From assembly GCA_013398275.1 (NCBI GenBank), contig VZSE01006609.1, positions 7,929 to 71,928 of the forward strand: a stretch of 64,000 nt of DNA. Reading direction: 5' to 3'. Of the stretch, positions 1 through 10,320 are shown one piece after another. The notes under the pieces were generated by a model that searched no databases, had not been told where the DNA came from, and worked only from the letters and a program-made list of their open reading frames with translations. The stretch's first letter is position 1, and each line of letters begins with the position of its first letter. Made by a program: the position numbers and the translations under genes. This stretch comes from Promerops cafer (taxonomy: Eukaryota; Chordata; Aves; Passeriformes; Nectariniidae).

Positions 1-330
1 GGAGGAGGAGGAGGCGGCGGCGCTGCCGCGGGGAGCAGCGATCCCGCACCTCACCCACGGCGGGCCCGGCAGCGGCTCCGCGCCCCAGCGAACGTGGTTG
101 ATACAAATTATTGATACAAGTTATTGATACAAAGGCACGAGCAGGCAGCACCGAGCCTCTCCGCATCCCCCGGGGGTTCAAGCCTTGCCCAGAGGCCCGG
201 GGCTTGCGGGAGGCGCTCGGCGGGGCCGGGCGGGGCCCGCGATGCCCTCCGGGGCCGGCGGGCTGCGGGGAGCGCCTGGCATCGACCCCGCGGCAATAAC
301 CCGCTTCCGCACACCCAAGTCCATCCCTGT
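1..330. promoter_or_regulatory. CpG-rich patch A, left part
   Basis: This stretch is strongly GC-rich with many CpG dinucleotides, beginning with a GGA/GGC-rich run and continuing through GC-rich unique sequence to about 300. In vertebrates an unmethylated CpG island of this kind usually marks a promoter or a developmental regulatory hub. No convincing exon is seen: the open frames here are short, overlap on both strands and have the A/R/P/G-rich composition that any GC-rich DNA gives. The patch is cut by the window edge, so a promoter or first exon may lie just to the left. The CpG richness is seen; promoter function is inferred. Confidence 0.6.
98..133. repeat. 13-bp tandem repeat, 2.8 copies, ATTGAT-containing
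   Basis: The unit TTGATACAAATTA is repeated at 98-110 and 111-123, and a partial third copy runs from 124 to 133. The copies differ at only one or two bases. The unit is AT-rich although it sits inside GC-rich DNA. Each junction creates TTATTGATAC, which contains the ATTGAT core bound by ONECUT/CUT-class and some TALE homeodomain proteins. The repeat is directly visible; binding is inference. Confidence 0.85.
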
Positions 331-610
331 AATAACGTCCTCGATCATTTATTAAAAGTCGTGTCAAGCGAGCCCATATAATTCATCTTTTTGCAAATAC
401 ATCAATGTCAAGCCATTAGTGTATTGCTCGGGTTTTTTATTAAAGTGCATTCTTTTTAATTCAGCTCAGTAAAATACGAGCCCTATTGCTCAAGAATTAT
501 AGCAACTATTAGAGTAACATATGGGCAACATGCACTCAGAAAATAAAAATCAACAGATAAAGTGGCAGGGTCACAACGGGGAGCAAACACTTAACAAAAT
601 GGCAGCGGGG
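330..610. promoter_or_regulatory. Candidate conserved noncoding element (AT-rich)
   Basis: Between two GC-rich patches the composition switches abruptly to AT-rich, high-complexity sequence with repeated TTATTAAA, TTTAATTC and CTATTAG motifs and no simple repeat. This composition is typical of deeply conserved vertebrate enhancers. No frame is open for long without stops. It was called by composition and motif density only, so the edges are approximate. Confidence 0.45.
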
Positions 611-840
611 TAATAGATTTTCCGCCCGCGCCCCCGGCTCTGGGGTGTCAGGAGAAGCCCGCCGGCGAGATGGTGGGGCGGCCCTGCCCAGAGCCCGCAG
701 CCATCCCCGCGGGGCCCCGGCTCCAGCACCTTCCCCGGTCCCTTCCTGGCCGGGGCTGCGGGAGCGCAGCCCTGTCCCACCGGCACGCATCTCTGCGCCG
801 CCCCTTTCCGCACCCCCCAAGTCTATCCCGGATTTAATGA
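611..840. promoter_or_regulatory. CpG-rich patch A, right part
   Basis: GC-rich sequence with frequent CpG resumes after the AT-rich block and ends at about 840. Open frames on both strands (about 78-94 codons) overlap and are explained by the low stop-codon frequency of GC-rich DNA. No exon is supported. Confidence 0.5.
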
Positions 841-1345
841 GTGAGTTGCCCAGATCCTCATCACCCCAGCATGGTAATTGAGCAGATCTATTAACTTGTT
901 ACACTAGATTTGTTTAAAGAGACTATTACACAGTCATTTAATCAATTTGTTACACTGGAGGTCCTGACTTATGAGACACTTGCCGTATGATTCCTTAATG
1001 ACTGAATTAATTTGTTTTAATAAAACCAACATTGTGTACAAGCACATTTCGAGAAATGTAATTTTGGAGACAGAACAGTCCAATGCTTCATCTGATTAAG
1101 TCTTTTCTATGGTTTATCAAAGTCGGGAGTTGCCGTCATAAACTGCATGTATGGGGTATTTTTCTTTTTTATAGCGTCATTAATTTAATATGGATCATTA
1201 GTTCTTTATACACATGCATGTTCTGACAAATGTACCCAATGAATAATGCACCTAATGTGTTTGGGCTCAAATGCATCACGCCATAAACAGAAACTGCCGC
1301 AAAATAAATAATAATAAACAATAATAACAACAACTAATATCGCAG
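840..1345. promoter_or_regulatory. Candidate conserved noncoding element, homeodomain-rich
   Basis: About 500 bases of AT-rich, high-complexity DNA hold many TAAT/ATTA cores, among them TTTAATCAATTTG, TGAATTAATTTG and GTCATTAATTTAA near 1176. There is no microsatellite and no transposon signature. The flanks on both sides are CpG-rich. Dense homeodomain cores in non-repetitive sequence next to CpG islands are characteristic of ultraconserved developmental enhancers. This is the strongest such block at the left end of the window. Target gene and tissue cannot be read from the sequence. Confidence 0.5.
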
Positions 1346-1910
1346 CCGCCCCGCTCCCTCCCGTCCGGCTGCACTCCGGGCAGGTTTCGGGCCGGGGGAG
1401 CCGGGGCGCTCCCCACGCCCCCACATCACACCGGGCTCACGGCGGCGGGAGCGCCGATAGATTTACGGCGAGTTAAGGTTATCCCGAGAGCAGATGTAGG
1501 ACAAGAAAATCGGTTTTGCTCCTGATGGGAACTGACGTGTGTGGAATAAGTGTAAATAAACACAAGGGTCCCCAAGAAAAGGAACTTGATGGTATCGATT
1601 ATGTAAAATAATCGCCGCATTACAAATGTTAATGTACTATGGTAATGCACTGCAAACAGCCGGCGTGCGAGGGCCGGCGCTGCGCAGGGAAGGAAGGAGC
1701 AGCCTCGGGAAACGCTCGGGAATCGGGACGGCCGCAGCAATACCGACAGCGTTACCGACAGTAATGTCGCTGTCGAGGTGACGGCAGAGATGATCCCGCT
1801 GCGGCCCCACGCGGGGCACCACGGGCGCGGCGGGGCCCCCACCCCGAGCCGAGACCCCCTCCCGGCCGCGGCATCGCCACACGCGGGGCCGAGCACGACG
1901 CCAAGAGCCA
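1345..1910. promoter_or_regulatory. CpG-rich patch B with AT-rich centre
   Basis: Two GC-rich, CpG-containing segments (about 1345-1460 and 1655-1905) flank an AT-rich centre containing ATTACAAATGTTAATGTACT-like sequence. A minus-strand frame of about 161 codons runs through the patch, but its upstream end is a TTG codon rather than ATG and its composition is not protein-like. The alternation of CpG and AT-rich DNA matches the pattern in 1-1345, so the first 1.9 kb probably acts as one regulatory complex. Function is inferred. Confidence 0.5.
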
Positions 1911-2480
1911 AAACGACTTCTGTACAGAACGTCCCAGAGCCTTAATATCCGTCAGAGGAGGCGCCTGAACAGATTGTTCTCATCTAAATCCTTACATGCC
2001 GCCTTTGAAATTCCTCGCCGTGACATTGTGGTTTGGTTTTGGTTTTTTAAAGTGATTTCCACCAGTGACCTTGCGGTCCAGGAAGTCTGCTGGGCATCTG
2101 CTTCTTCTTAGACACTGGGCATCGCCTTCTTTTTAAACATGAACATGTATTTCTCAGACTCCACTCAGCCCAAAATGTGACATAAACCTCAGCCCAAAAC
2201 GTGACACTGCTGCCACACCTGGCACCTCCTGCCCCGGATAAGCACCCGCCGGCCTCACACCTTCCTCTGCAAACAGTAACCTCAGCTGCAGAGCCCACCG
2301 AGCAGCAGCATTTTCCACACTGTAATCATCTGCACACAGCAGAACTTAAAACCGAAACTCAAAGAGGCTTACTGCTCGAGAAGGTAAAACGAGATGGTGA
2401 AAACATCTTCAGAGCCGTTTTTCACCCTCCCCACGTGGTTTCTTGTAGATAAACTGCCCTTTTTAGTCAAAGGTACATCT
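1911..2480. other. No gene seen; contains a 24-bp imperfect duplication
   Basis: Mixed-composition intergenic DNA. The only structure seen is a near-duplicate: CTCAGCCCAAAATGTGACA at 2164-2182 recurs with one change at 2188-2206. Short open frames on both strands have no recognisable domain. Confidence 0.6.
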
Positions 2481-2770
2481 TCTATCCCCTTTATAAACGC
2501 AGGCAGCACACCCAGCAATGCATGCAGGAGGTGTATTTAAGTAAATGGATTTGACCTTTTGGCCATTTTAACAGATGCTGCTTCTGACCACCCCAAAAAG
2601 CTTGTTTAAAGTTAACAACATTAAGCATTGAAGGTCACAAGGCCAATTCAAGGTCATTTTAATTCTGGCTAAAGGTTAATTAGATCACTGCATTAAAGCA
2701 AAAATAGACTATGCTCAGCTTTAATGAGGACAGACAGGTATTTTGACACACCTCTTAACTGCTCCCTTTA
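2480..2770. promoter_or_regulatory. Candidate element with three nuclear-receptor half-sites
   Basis: High-complexity DNA holds three AAGGTCA half-sites within about 105 bases: inverted at 2552-2558, direct as TGAAGGTCA at 2629-2637, and direct as TCAAGGTCA at 2648-2656. The last matches the extended half-site bound by monomeric ERR, NR5A and ROR-type receptors. ATTA cores and a TTAATTAGAT motif lie alongside. Sites are seen; receptor binding is inference. Confidence 0.45.
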
Positions 2771-5540
2771 TGATACGGATATATGGTATGTATCAGAGAG
2801 AAAATCTTGCTGTCAGTTCCAGAAGTTACAGGAGCTCCTCTGGCTTTACACTGGCAAGGCATAAATACAGCTCTTGGTTTGTTTGAATTCTCTTTTTGTT
2901 TGCAAGGTTGGACATCTGGATTCCCTGCTAGTCTTTCCTCTGTCCCCTTGCAGAGTGCCCAGGAACACCAGCCTCAATGTCCAAATGTGCATGCTGGAGG
3001 TGTGATCACTGAAGTCAGTAGGACTCATGGATGGTGAAGCTCTTTCCCGGGACTGATATCGCTGACTCACAGAGCCAAAAAGAATTGTTTGGAAAACTCC
3101 ACAAAACTTTGCTTAGGAGTGTTGAACCAAATGGGAAAGCAGTTCCTGCTCTGGCAAGTGTTTGCAAGCTTTCATAACACATTGCACTCTGCACTTGACA
3201 AATCCAGATTTTTTTTTTCAAAAAGTTTATTTTTTAAAAAAATCCAGGTAGAAGAGACCATGGAAATGAGAGACCTTGGTTTGAACCCCATTATTCCTTC
3301 TGAGGGAAAACAAAGACCTCTACCTGTGTCTCCTTTCTCCCATGCAATTCTCTGGCTGCTGGGCTGCAGGATACTCTGGTGTGGACTTCTCTCTGGATGG
3401 AGCTGTTCAGCTTTGAGTCAGCAGCTACATCAGAGCTGAGCAGAGAGACCAGACATCCTTTTTTTAGAGAAATACCCTCACTGCTGGGCCTCTAGCTGAT
3501 CAAGACTCTCATCCCTCATGTCTTCCCAAACTGGATGCATAATTCCAATCTCCTTCATAGACACTTTCTATGGGAGAACTTAAACCAAATTATGGTTCCT
3601 AGGTGAAAAATGTGTCTTGGCAGATATTTTTTCTGGCAAAATCCTGCATTGTAGTGAAAATTCCTAATCAGTTCAATATATAAAACCAACCCAGAACATC
3701 AGGCTAGAAATAAGGGTTTGTATTGATTATTAAAATACAGGTATTAGATGAATCACTGACACGCAGGGATAATGGTGTGACTTATGTCCCCAGTATGACC
3801 ATTTTACCAGAACAATTGCCCAAGACCACCAGGACATACTCTAAAGCCCCCACTCTGATTTGCCATGGCAGTGTGACCGGAGTCACCAGGAAAGGAAAGC
3901 CATCTGAGGGCTGAGAGGTACTGAGACACAGGAAGGTGTTGGAGCACCAGGCAAGCCTTCAGAGGGACAGAAGTGAAGAAGAGAGGGCTGGGGAGCTTAT
4001 GTGCCAGACAAAACAATGAAAAACCTGAATTATCAGTTCACAGTACCTGGTCACTAATGTTATTTTCATCTTAAAATAAGAGAGTGTGAATGGCACAACA
4101 ATATATAGTGAGGTACCCTCAAAAGAAAAATCCTGGAAACAGCCCCTTCTTCACATACCTCTGGATACCAAAAACATCTACTGAAATCAGGATCGGGTTG
4201 TTAGTTATTTATCATCATTGAAAGGGCTACATTTATTGGATAATTTATTTATAATGAATAATTCAACCAGTTTTATATGGAAGAGTTTCATTCCCTCAGG
4301 CTGCTCACTTGGGAGGCAGCGAGGCTGCATCACTACATATTTTTCAGAGAGCCTTCAATTCCTAAATCTGGTTGTTCTGTTACTTAAGTTACAACACAAT
4401 CACCAAATTCCAAGCTATTTTATGTATATATTTTTCTGTCTTGATACAGTGATTTCAGACACTCACAGCTTCCAACTACAGCATAAAACATCAGAAGGAG
4501 AGAGACTTGCTCTTGTAGCATTTTTGGGGTTTGCCCTGTATTTTTAAATGTATTGGTTCATTAAAACAGTATTTTATGTTAAATGAAGTGCTTTGTTAAA
4601 AGAGGTACATGCCCCTGCTGTCCTGCTATTCCTGCATGCTACATCACTTTCCTCATGCTCTCCCTGCCACAACCACCCCGAGACTCTCATGTCACCCTGA
4701 GACCCTTGGCAGACCAGAGACAGCTGCTGACTGGGCCAGCCAAGTTCTCCCCCAATACTTCCATCAGGACTAATCCAAATGAGCACTTGCCCCACCTTCT
4801 GTTTTCCCTGGAGTGCAGGTGATTCAGACACAAACCACGGATTCCACCCTCACTGGACTTTACCTTCCCAGTCATCTCACCTTATCAAGAAGCTTATCAC
4901 AAAGCTTACTTCAGTTTTTGGGGAGTTAGGTTTTCTTCTAATTTAAGTGACATGGTGCTCCCAGTCAATATCCCACTGGAAGAGGAGCTCTGTGGTCCAT
5001 CTTCTTGCTCACGTCACGACCAGATATTTATAGAAGACTGTTGCTTGGTTTCTTTCTTGGGTTTAGGCATTTTTTTTCCACAAAGTTTTCCAAGATGTAC
5101 CTCCAACAATTAAAAAAAAAATTAATACTTGAAATGGACAACTGTGCAATGAGTAAATGAAGAAACCAAGCAGTCATGAATCTGATTCTCTGCTAGGAGA
5201 AACTATCCTTGCTTTGTCAGGTCATCTGCTGAGGACCTTGCCAAGTGCTTTTTTTCTGGGGGCTGACAAGCTCCTGACCATATACTCCAACAATTTTGGT
5301 AGAAATATCTTCCATCGGAAAAAAAAGTGCTCAGTTCTTATATGTGTGTATATATATATATAAAATAGGTGTGTATGTAAAATAAACCTTTACCTATCTA
5401 TGCATATCCCTGTACACATCTTTATTTGAATAGCTGTTAATCTCTGACGTTCCCCAAGGAGACCAGCAGAAAGAATGTCAGGGGCCCTGCTCATAACCCA
5501 GCTGAATACCTGACTATTTTAAGGTACTCTGGAGCTGCAT
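2771..5540. other. Intergenic DNA, no gene seen
   Basis: No exon, RNA gene or recognisable transposon is seen. Short simple-sequence runs occur, for example A/T runs near 3210-3242 and 5110-5120 and a (TA)7 run at 5349-5362. Open frames (up to 116 codons at 3089-3439, plus strand) have no recognisable domain. Confidence 0.6.
5349..5362. repeat. (TA)7 dinucleotide repeat
   Basis: Seven TA units lie between short TG-rich flanks. This is an ordinary microsatellite. Confidence 0.9.
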
Positions 5541-5603
5541 GAATCAGAAAGAAAACAGCTCCCCCTACCCATTTTATTAGAGGGCAATAAAATCTGGTGG
5601 TGT

Positions 5604-5621
5604 CTCATTAAATTTAATGAG
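5604..5621. promoter_or_regulatory. 18-bp perfect palindrome with paired ATTA cores
   Basis: CTCATTAAATTTAATGAG is identical to its reverse complement. It carries two inverted ATTA cores separated by AATT, an arrangement that could seat two homeodomains symmetrically. The surrounding 5540-5720 is AT-rich, high-complexity DNA and may be a small enhancer. The palindrome is seen; dimer binding is inferred. Confidence 0.5.
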
Positions 5622-5720
5622 CCTTCATAAAATAACTATTACACTGTGGAGGTAATGAAAAGAATAACTATGATGGTTAGTAAATAAACCAGCAAGGGTG
5701 ATAGTACTAGATGTCCCAGA

Positions 5721-6680
5721 TCCCTACCAGGTATCAAACAGGTAAATGACTCTGAGAGAGGATTATGGGTGCCTTACACACCTTTTCATGCATTGATACC
5801 TTCTTCTGTATCAGGTTTGAGGAATTTCTTTCCCCCTTCCCATATGACAACAATGCCATTTGTTTTTACAGCCCCAGGCTGCACGTGTAAAACCCTGAAC
5901 AAATCAGTGCACAGGGATCCTTAAAAACCCCATGCAAATTTCCACCAGTGGCCATGGGTTCGGTGCCTGCCCATTTCTGAAGTTTCTTTTGAAAGAGCCA
6001 TCACTGCTGGAAATGTCACTGCAGAAGCCTCTGGGGGAAAATATTCTCATTTGGTATAAATCAGCAGCATCCCATTCTGTGCACTCTCTAATCATGGTGA
6101 CAGCTGCAGGCTCTAAGATTTAAAAAGGTGGCCCAAAATCAAAGTCTTTCTTACCTGGCTCATGCATGCGTCAGAAATAAAAGAGTTAATCTAATTATAG
6201 GATCAGCTCCACTGAGACTTTATGACTGCCCATAAAAAAGCAAGAAGAGGGGCTGGTAGAGACTGGCACAAAACTCCAGAAGGTTGCTGCAGGAAATCCA
6301 CCTTTTGCATTTCCCATTTCACCTGAAATGGCACAAGGAAAGATTTCATCACAGTGGGATTATTCACAGGAGCAAGCAATCTGATCTGTGGGCTTATTTC
6401 TATACCCGTGCTTCCTTCTGAGATTTCTCTTATTCCTGCTGAGGCCAACTGTACTACAGCACCACGCTCCTCTGGGAGAGGAGACTTTTGTACCAGTGTA
6501 GCAGCATGGGAAGTGGTCTTACCAACCAGCCCTTGGCTTACTCAAAAGCCATTTCTTAGCAATTCACAGTCATTATTGTTATTTTATGGTAGAGGCAGTG
6601 CAATTTTTGTTGAATTATAAATATTGCAGATCTATTTTCCCGCTCCCCAGCAGTTCCCAAAGACATGTAAACCCACAGTG
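5721..6680. other. Intergenic DNA, no gene seen; one perfect octamer
   Basis: No gene or repeat is seen. A perfect POU octamer ATGCAAAT lies at 5932-5939, and an E-box CACGTG lies about 45 bases upstream at 5882-5887. Isolated sites like these occur by chance at this scale. Confidence 0.55.
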
Positions 6681-6860
6681 TGATTGCTCCCTAATCTAGT
6701 TGAGGTGATGAAACGGTGCCAAAACTCTCATTGCAATTTCATTAGCATATTCATGAGTCGCACTTTTGCAGTGTTGCAGAAACAACACAAATTGGTTTGT
6801 GAATTGTGAACTCCCCCTTCTTTGCCGTCATCATCATCTTTTTCTTCAGAATCACAAATT
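6680..6860. promoter_or_regulatory. Candidate conserved noncoding element
   Basis: High-complexity sequence contains CTAATCTAGTTGAGG, CATTGCAATTTCATTAGCAT and a TTTGTGAATTGTGAA imperfect repeat. It is not low-complexity and has no transposon similarity. It was called on composition and motif density only. Confidence 0.35.
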
Positions 6861-8480
6861 GTGGATTAGCAAGGCAAGTGTGCTGGGTGACTTTGGGACT
6901 CGGCTGCTGAAGTTTGTTAATGCACATCTCTGGGTCTCCCTGTGGCTTTCCCCTTGCCTGGCGTCGGTGTGGAAGTGCTCCGTTAGCACAGGAGCGGGAA
7001 GCAGGGCAGCTGTGGGGCTTCCAGCTCTGCCAACCGGCTGCACTGCCACAGTTCTGTCTCCTCACCAACAACAGGAATAACCACGTCCCTGGCAAAAAGG
7101 ATTAAGTGCAACAGGCACAGGGAGTAGCAATTTTCAGATGACAGGTACTGGAGAAGAGCCACTCCGCAGGCATAGGTGTCCTTCGCTGGCGCTGGTGGCA
7201 GGATGCCTTGCAGGGGTAGTCACCTGAAATTCAAGTCACCTGAAGCAATAGGCAACAATGTTCCACTTCCCTCTAGGATTGCTGGGACGTACTCCGAAAG
7301 GTCTTGTCTGCCCCACCAGCAAGGTCTCTGATATTTATGGGCTACACCTGCAAGTCCCAGCTGATGGGAGAGTTTGTGTTCAGAAACTGCAGCAGAGTTT
7401 GAGGGAGGGTTCTCCCTGCGGCTCGGCAGTAGGTTTGGATGCTGTAAGATAAACCCTGTGGCTTTAGAGCAGGGAATGTGTTTGTAGATGACACCCCAGC
7501 CCCTGCCTCGTGCCAGCACCGTCATTAAAGTACAGTGGGGGGCAGTACCCACTCCCTGAGCACATGCAGCTGAATTTCACAGTAAGCCAGCAGCTTTTAA
7601 ATAATGTTCCACTTTAACTACACATCCAAAGATAACTATTCGTTAACTTAGCACTGCAGTTACATCTCTTACAGGGAAGTCACTCCTGTATCCATGGGAT
7701 ATTACTCTGGTACCACATTTGGAAAACCTGAGGAGCTCCCCAGCTCCGTGGTGGGCACTGATGAGATGGGAATGCTGCTTCTGGGGAAGGTTTCTCAGAG
7801 CTCACAGTCCTCCTCTGTGCAACCCAAACCTCTTAGGAACACAGGATATGAAATATATTTGAAATGGCAGACTTTCACATGGAACTTGATTTAATTTTTC
7901 TGTGGAAAGATCACTTTAGACTCGCATTGTTCACATGAAATAATGAAACATTACTGATTTAATTAGAGCTCAGTTTTCAGTCTGTGCTTTCTATATTGTT
8001 GAAATTGCATTTTGCACGGGACAAAACTATCAATAGATAAAGCAATTTAAAAGGCACAGCTATAGAATATATTCTCTTCTCCTTTTCTTTTGCTAGTTTC
8101 AATTCATTGCTCAATTTAAGTATGGAAATAATGTTTGTCAAAGATTTCCTGACACATGATTTACAGGAAAAAAAAAAAAAAGACGATGGCAGAAGAATGA
8201 TATGAAAAAACATCAGGGCATCTCCTGCTTGTACTTCTAACCCATTTATGGTACAATATACAGATAATCCAATCTACGGCTGAAAACAAGGTTTGTGCAG
8301 TTATGCTCCACTACTTCACAATGCTTCACTTAAAACTTGATATTTTTCTCATATTCTCTTTCTCCTTGAACTGACAAAGTGGATTGGGCAGGTTCTAGCT
8401 GACAGAAATAACCGTTGACTCCCGAGCATTAGCTCTCTGAGGTTTTACATGGGGGCTGTGAGTTCAGTTTAGGGAAAACG
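6861..8480. other. Intergenic DNA, no gene seen
   Basis: Open frames of about 60-114 codons overlap on both strands at 6751-7105, a sign of chance openness. A run of 14 A lies at 8168-8181. The interval 7900-8200 is AT-rich. Confidence 0.6.
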
Positions 8481-8513
8481 GAGTCAGTTTGTGAGATCAC
8501 CACATGTCCCTGA

Positions 8514-8608
8514 GGGCAGGGCAGGGCAGCAAGCCCCACTGCTGGGCCCCAGAGTGGAACAGGAATGGGAAAGGGGTCTGACCTCCAGGGTCCAACCTCC
8601 AGGGTCCA
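8514..8608. repeat. Short tandem duplications just left of the CR1 insertion
   Basis: A GGGCA triplication lies near 8516-8529, and a perfect 14-bp direct duplication (ACCTCCAGGGTCCA) occupies 8581-8594 and 8595-8608. The duplication ends a few bases before the CR1 3' end. Replication slippage is the simplest source. It is not a target-site duplication, because both copies are on the same side of the element. Confidence 0.8.
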
Positions 8609-8613
8609 CTCAG

Positions 8614-10320
8614 AATCACAGAGTCACAGAATGGTTAGGTTTGGAAGGGACCACAGTGGTCCAACCTTCCTGCTCAAGCAGGGTCATGCCAGAGCACATG
8701 ACACACGATTGCATCCAGATGGTCCTTGATGATGGTCCTCGAATATTTCCAGTGAGATATTCATGTCCACACCCTCTCTAGACAATCCGTTACAGTGCTA
8801 AGTCCCAGTGCCTGCACAGTAAAGAAGTTCTTCCTCATGTTCAGGTGGAACTTCCTGTGCATCACTTTCTGCCCATTCCTCTTGCCCTGTTGCCCAGCAC
8901 CACCCAGCAGAACCTGGTCCATCCTCCTGGCATCCCTCCTTCAGATACTGACAGATACTGATGAGGTCCCCTCTCAGTCATCTGCTCTCAAGGCTGAACA
9001 GGCACAGCCTCAATCATCTTTCTTGCTCTCCACCAGACCCATTCCAGGAGCTCCATGTCTCTCCTGTCCTGAGGAGCCCAGGACTGGACACAGCATTCCA
9101 GATGTGCCTCACCAGGGCTGAGTAGAGGGGCAGGATCACCTCCCTTGCCCTGCTGGCAGTGGTCTTCCTGATGCATCCCAGGACACCATTGGCCTTCTTG
9201 GGCACAAGGACTCACTGCTGGCTCATGGAAAGCCTGTTGTCCACCAGGACCCCCAGCTCCTTCTCCACAGAGCTGCTTCTCAAGAGGTTGGCCCCCAGCC
9301 TGTGCTGGTGGCAGGAGCAGGACTCTGCACTTGCCTTTGTTGAATTTCAGACAGTTCTTCTCTGCCCATCTCTCCAAACTGCCAAGGTCCTTCTGAAGGG
9401 CTGCACAGCCCTCTAAAGTATCAGTCACTCCTCCCAGCTTTGTGTCATCAGTGAGCTTGCTGAGGAGGCCTCTGCCCCTTCATCCAAGTCATTGGTGAGC
9501 AGGTAAAACAATGCTTGGCCCAGAACTGAACCTTTGAGGACACCACTATGGACAGGCCTCCAACTAGACCCTGTGCCGCTGATTATGACCCTCTGAGATC
9601 TGTCATTCAGCTCAATCCACCTGACTGTTCACTCATCCAGCCCACACTTCCTTAGTGTGCCTGTGAGAACGTTGTGAGAAATGGTCAAAAGCCTCACTGA
9701 ACTCGAGTTAGACAATGTCCACTGCTGTCCCCTTGTCTGTCCAGGCAGCTGTTTCATCACAGAAGGCAATCAGGTTGGTCAAGCGTGATTTACCATTAAT
9801 GAATCCACACTGGCTATCCCGATCCCCTTCTTGTCATTCCTGTGGATAGAGATGGCCTCCAGAATGAACTGTTCCATCAGTTTCCCAGGGACTGAGGTGA
9901 GACTGACTGGCCAGTAGTTCCCTGGGTCCAGCTTCTAGCCCTTTTTGACAACTGGAGTGACATTTGCATTCTTCCTCAGGCACCTCTCCTGATCACCAGA
10001 GATGATTGTGAGCAGCCTCACTGTGGTGTCCATCAGCTCTCACAGCACCTGTGTATGCACCCCATCAGGACCCATCCATGTGGATGCCAAATTTATGTAG
10101 ATGTTCTTTAACCCAATTCTCCCTGGCCAAGGGAAAGTCTTCCTTCCAATATTCCTCTTTCCCTGGTCTCCTGGGTCAGAGATTGATGACGGCCGGTCTT
10201 GTCAGTGAAGGGTGATGCAAAGAAAAGTGTTTGGTAGCTTTGCCTTCTCTGTGTCCTCTCTTACCAGGGTCCCCCCTCCGCCATTTAGTAATGGGCCTGC
10301 ATTATCCTTAGTTTTCCAAA
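8614..10320 (-). mobile_element. CR1 LINE retrotransposon, 5'-truncated, degenerate
   Basis: Read on the minus strand this is the 3' portion of a chicken-repeat-1 (CR1) non-LTR retrotransposon. The 3' end (8614 onward on the plus strand) shows the CAGAATCACAGAGTCACAGAATGG type of short-repeat terminus diagnostic of CR1. Next come the 3' untranslated region and a long reverse-transcriptase-derived reading. Recognisable RT segments, in 5' to 3' order on the minus strand, include the NVTPV and PGNYWPVSLTSVPGKLMEQ regions, the TISHNVL / KCGLDE region, the DDTKLGG region (active-site block) and the KFNKGKC region. Full CR1 elements are about 4-5 kb with two ORFs. Here the endonuclease and ORF1 are absent, as expected from the usual 5' truncation. 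Stops and frame changes are frequent, so the copy is dead. The left end is sharp; the right end near 10320 is approximate. Confidence 0.96.
8988..9960 (-). pseudogene. CR1 ORF2 reverse-transcriptase remnant
   Basis: This is the C-terminal part of the CR1 ORF2 protein (endonuclease/reverse transcriptase that copies CR1 RNA at a nicked chromosomal target). The longest intact piece is 146 codons at 8988-9428. It begins in the DDTKLGG-like region just past the catalytic Asp-Asp and contains LERWAEKNCLKFNKGKC. After about 40 residues the homology jumps frame: in the frame at 9014-9205 one reads PKKANGVLGCIRKTTASR and REVILPLYSALV, the usual continuation. Upstream, toward 9960, fragments PGNYWPVSLTSVPG and ISHNVLTGTLRKCGLDE are present with in-frame stops and frame shifts. 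The segment between KCGLDE and RSQRV is shorter than usual, consistent with a deletion. The normal FADD catalytic box reads as LTDD-like here. It cannot encode an active enzyme. Confidence 0.93.

Noticed and set aside
108..381. Short A/R/P/G-rich frames at the left edge
   Set aside because: They occur on both strands in overlapping frames and reflect GC-rich composition; no Kozak-like start or splice site supports them.
1426..1911. 161-codon minus-strand frame
   Set aside because: It starts at TTG and lies in CpG-rich DNA where stops are rare; no recognisable domain.
8168..8181. Poly-A run as the tail of a processed retrocopy
   Set aside because: No recognisable transcript-derived sequence lies upstream and there is no flanking duplication.
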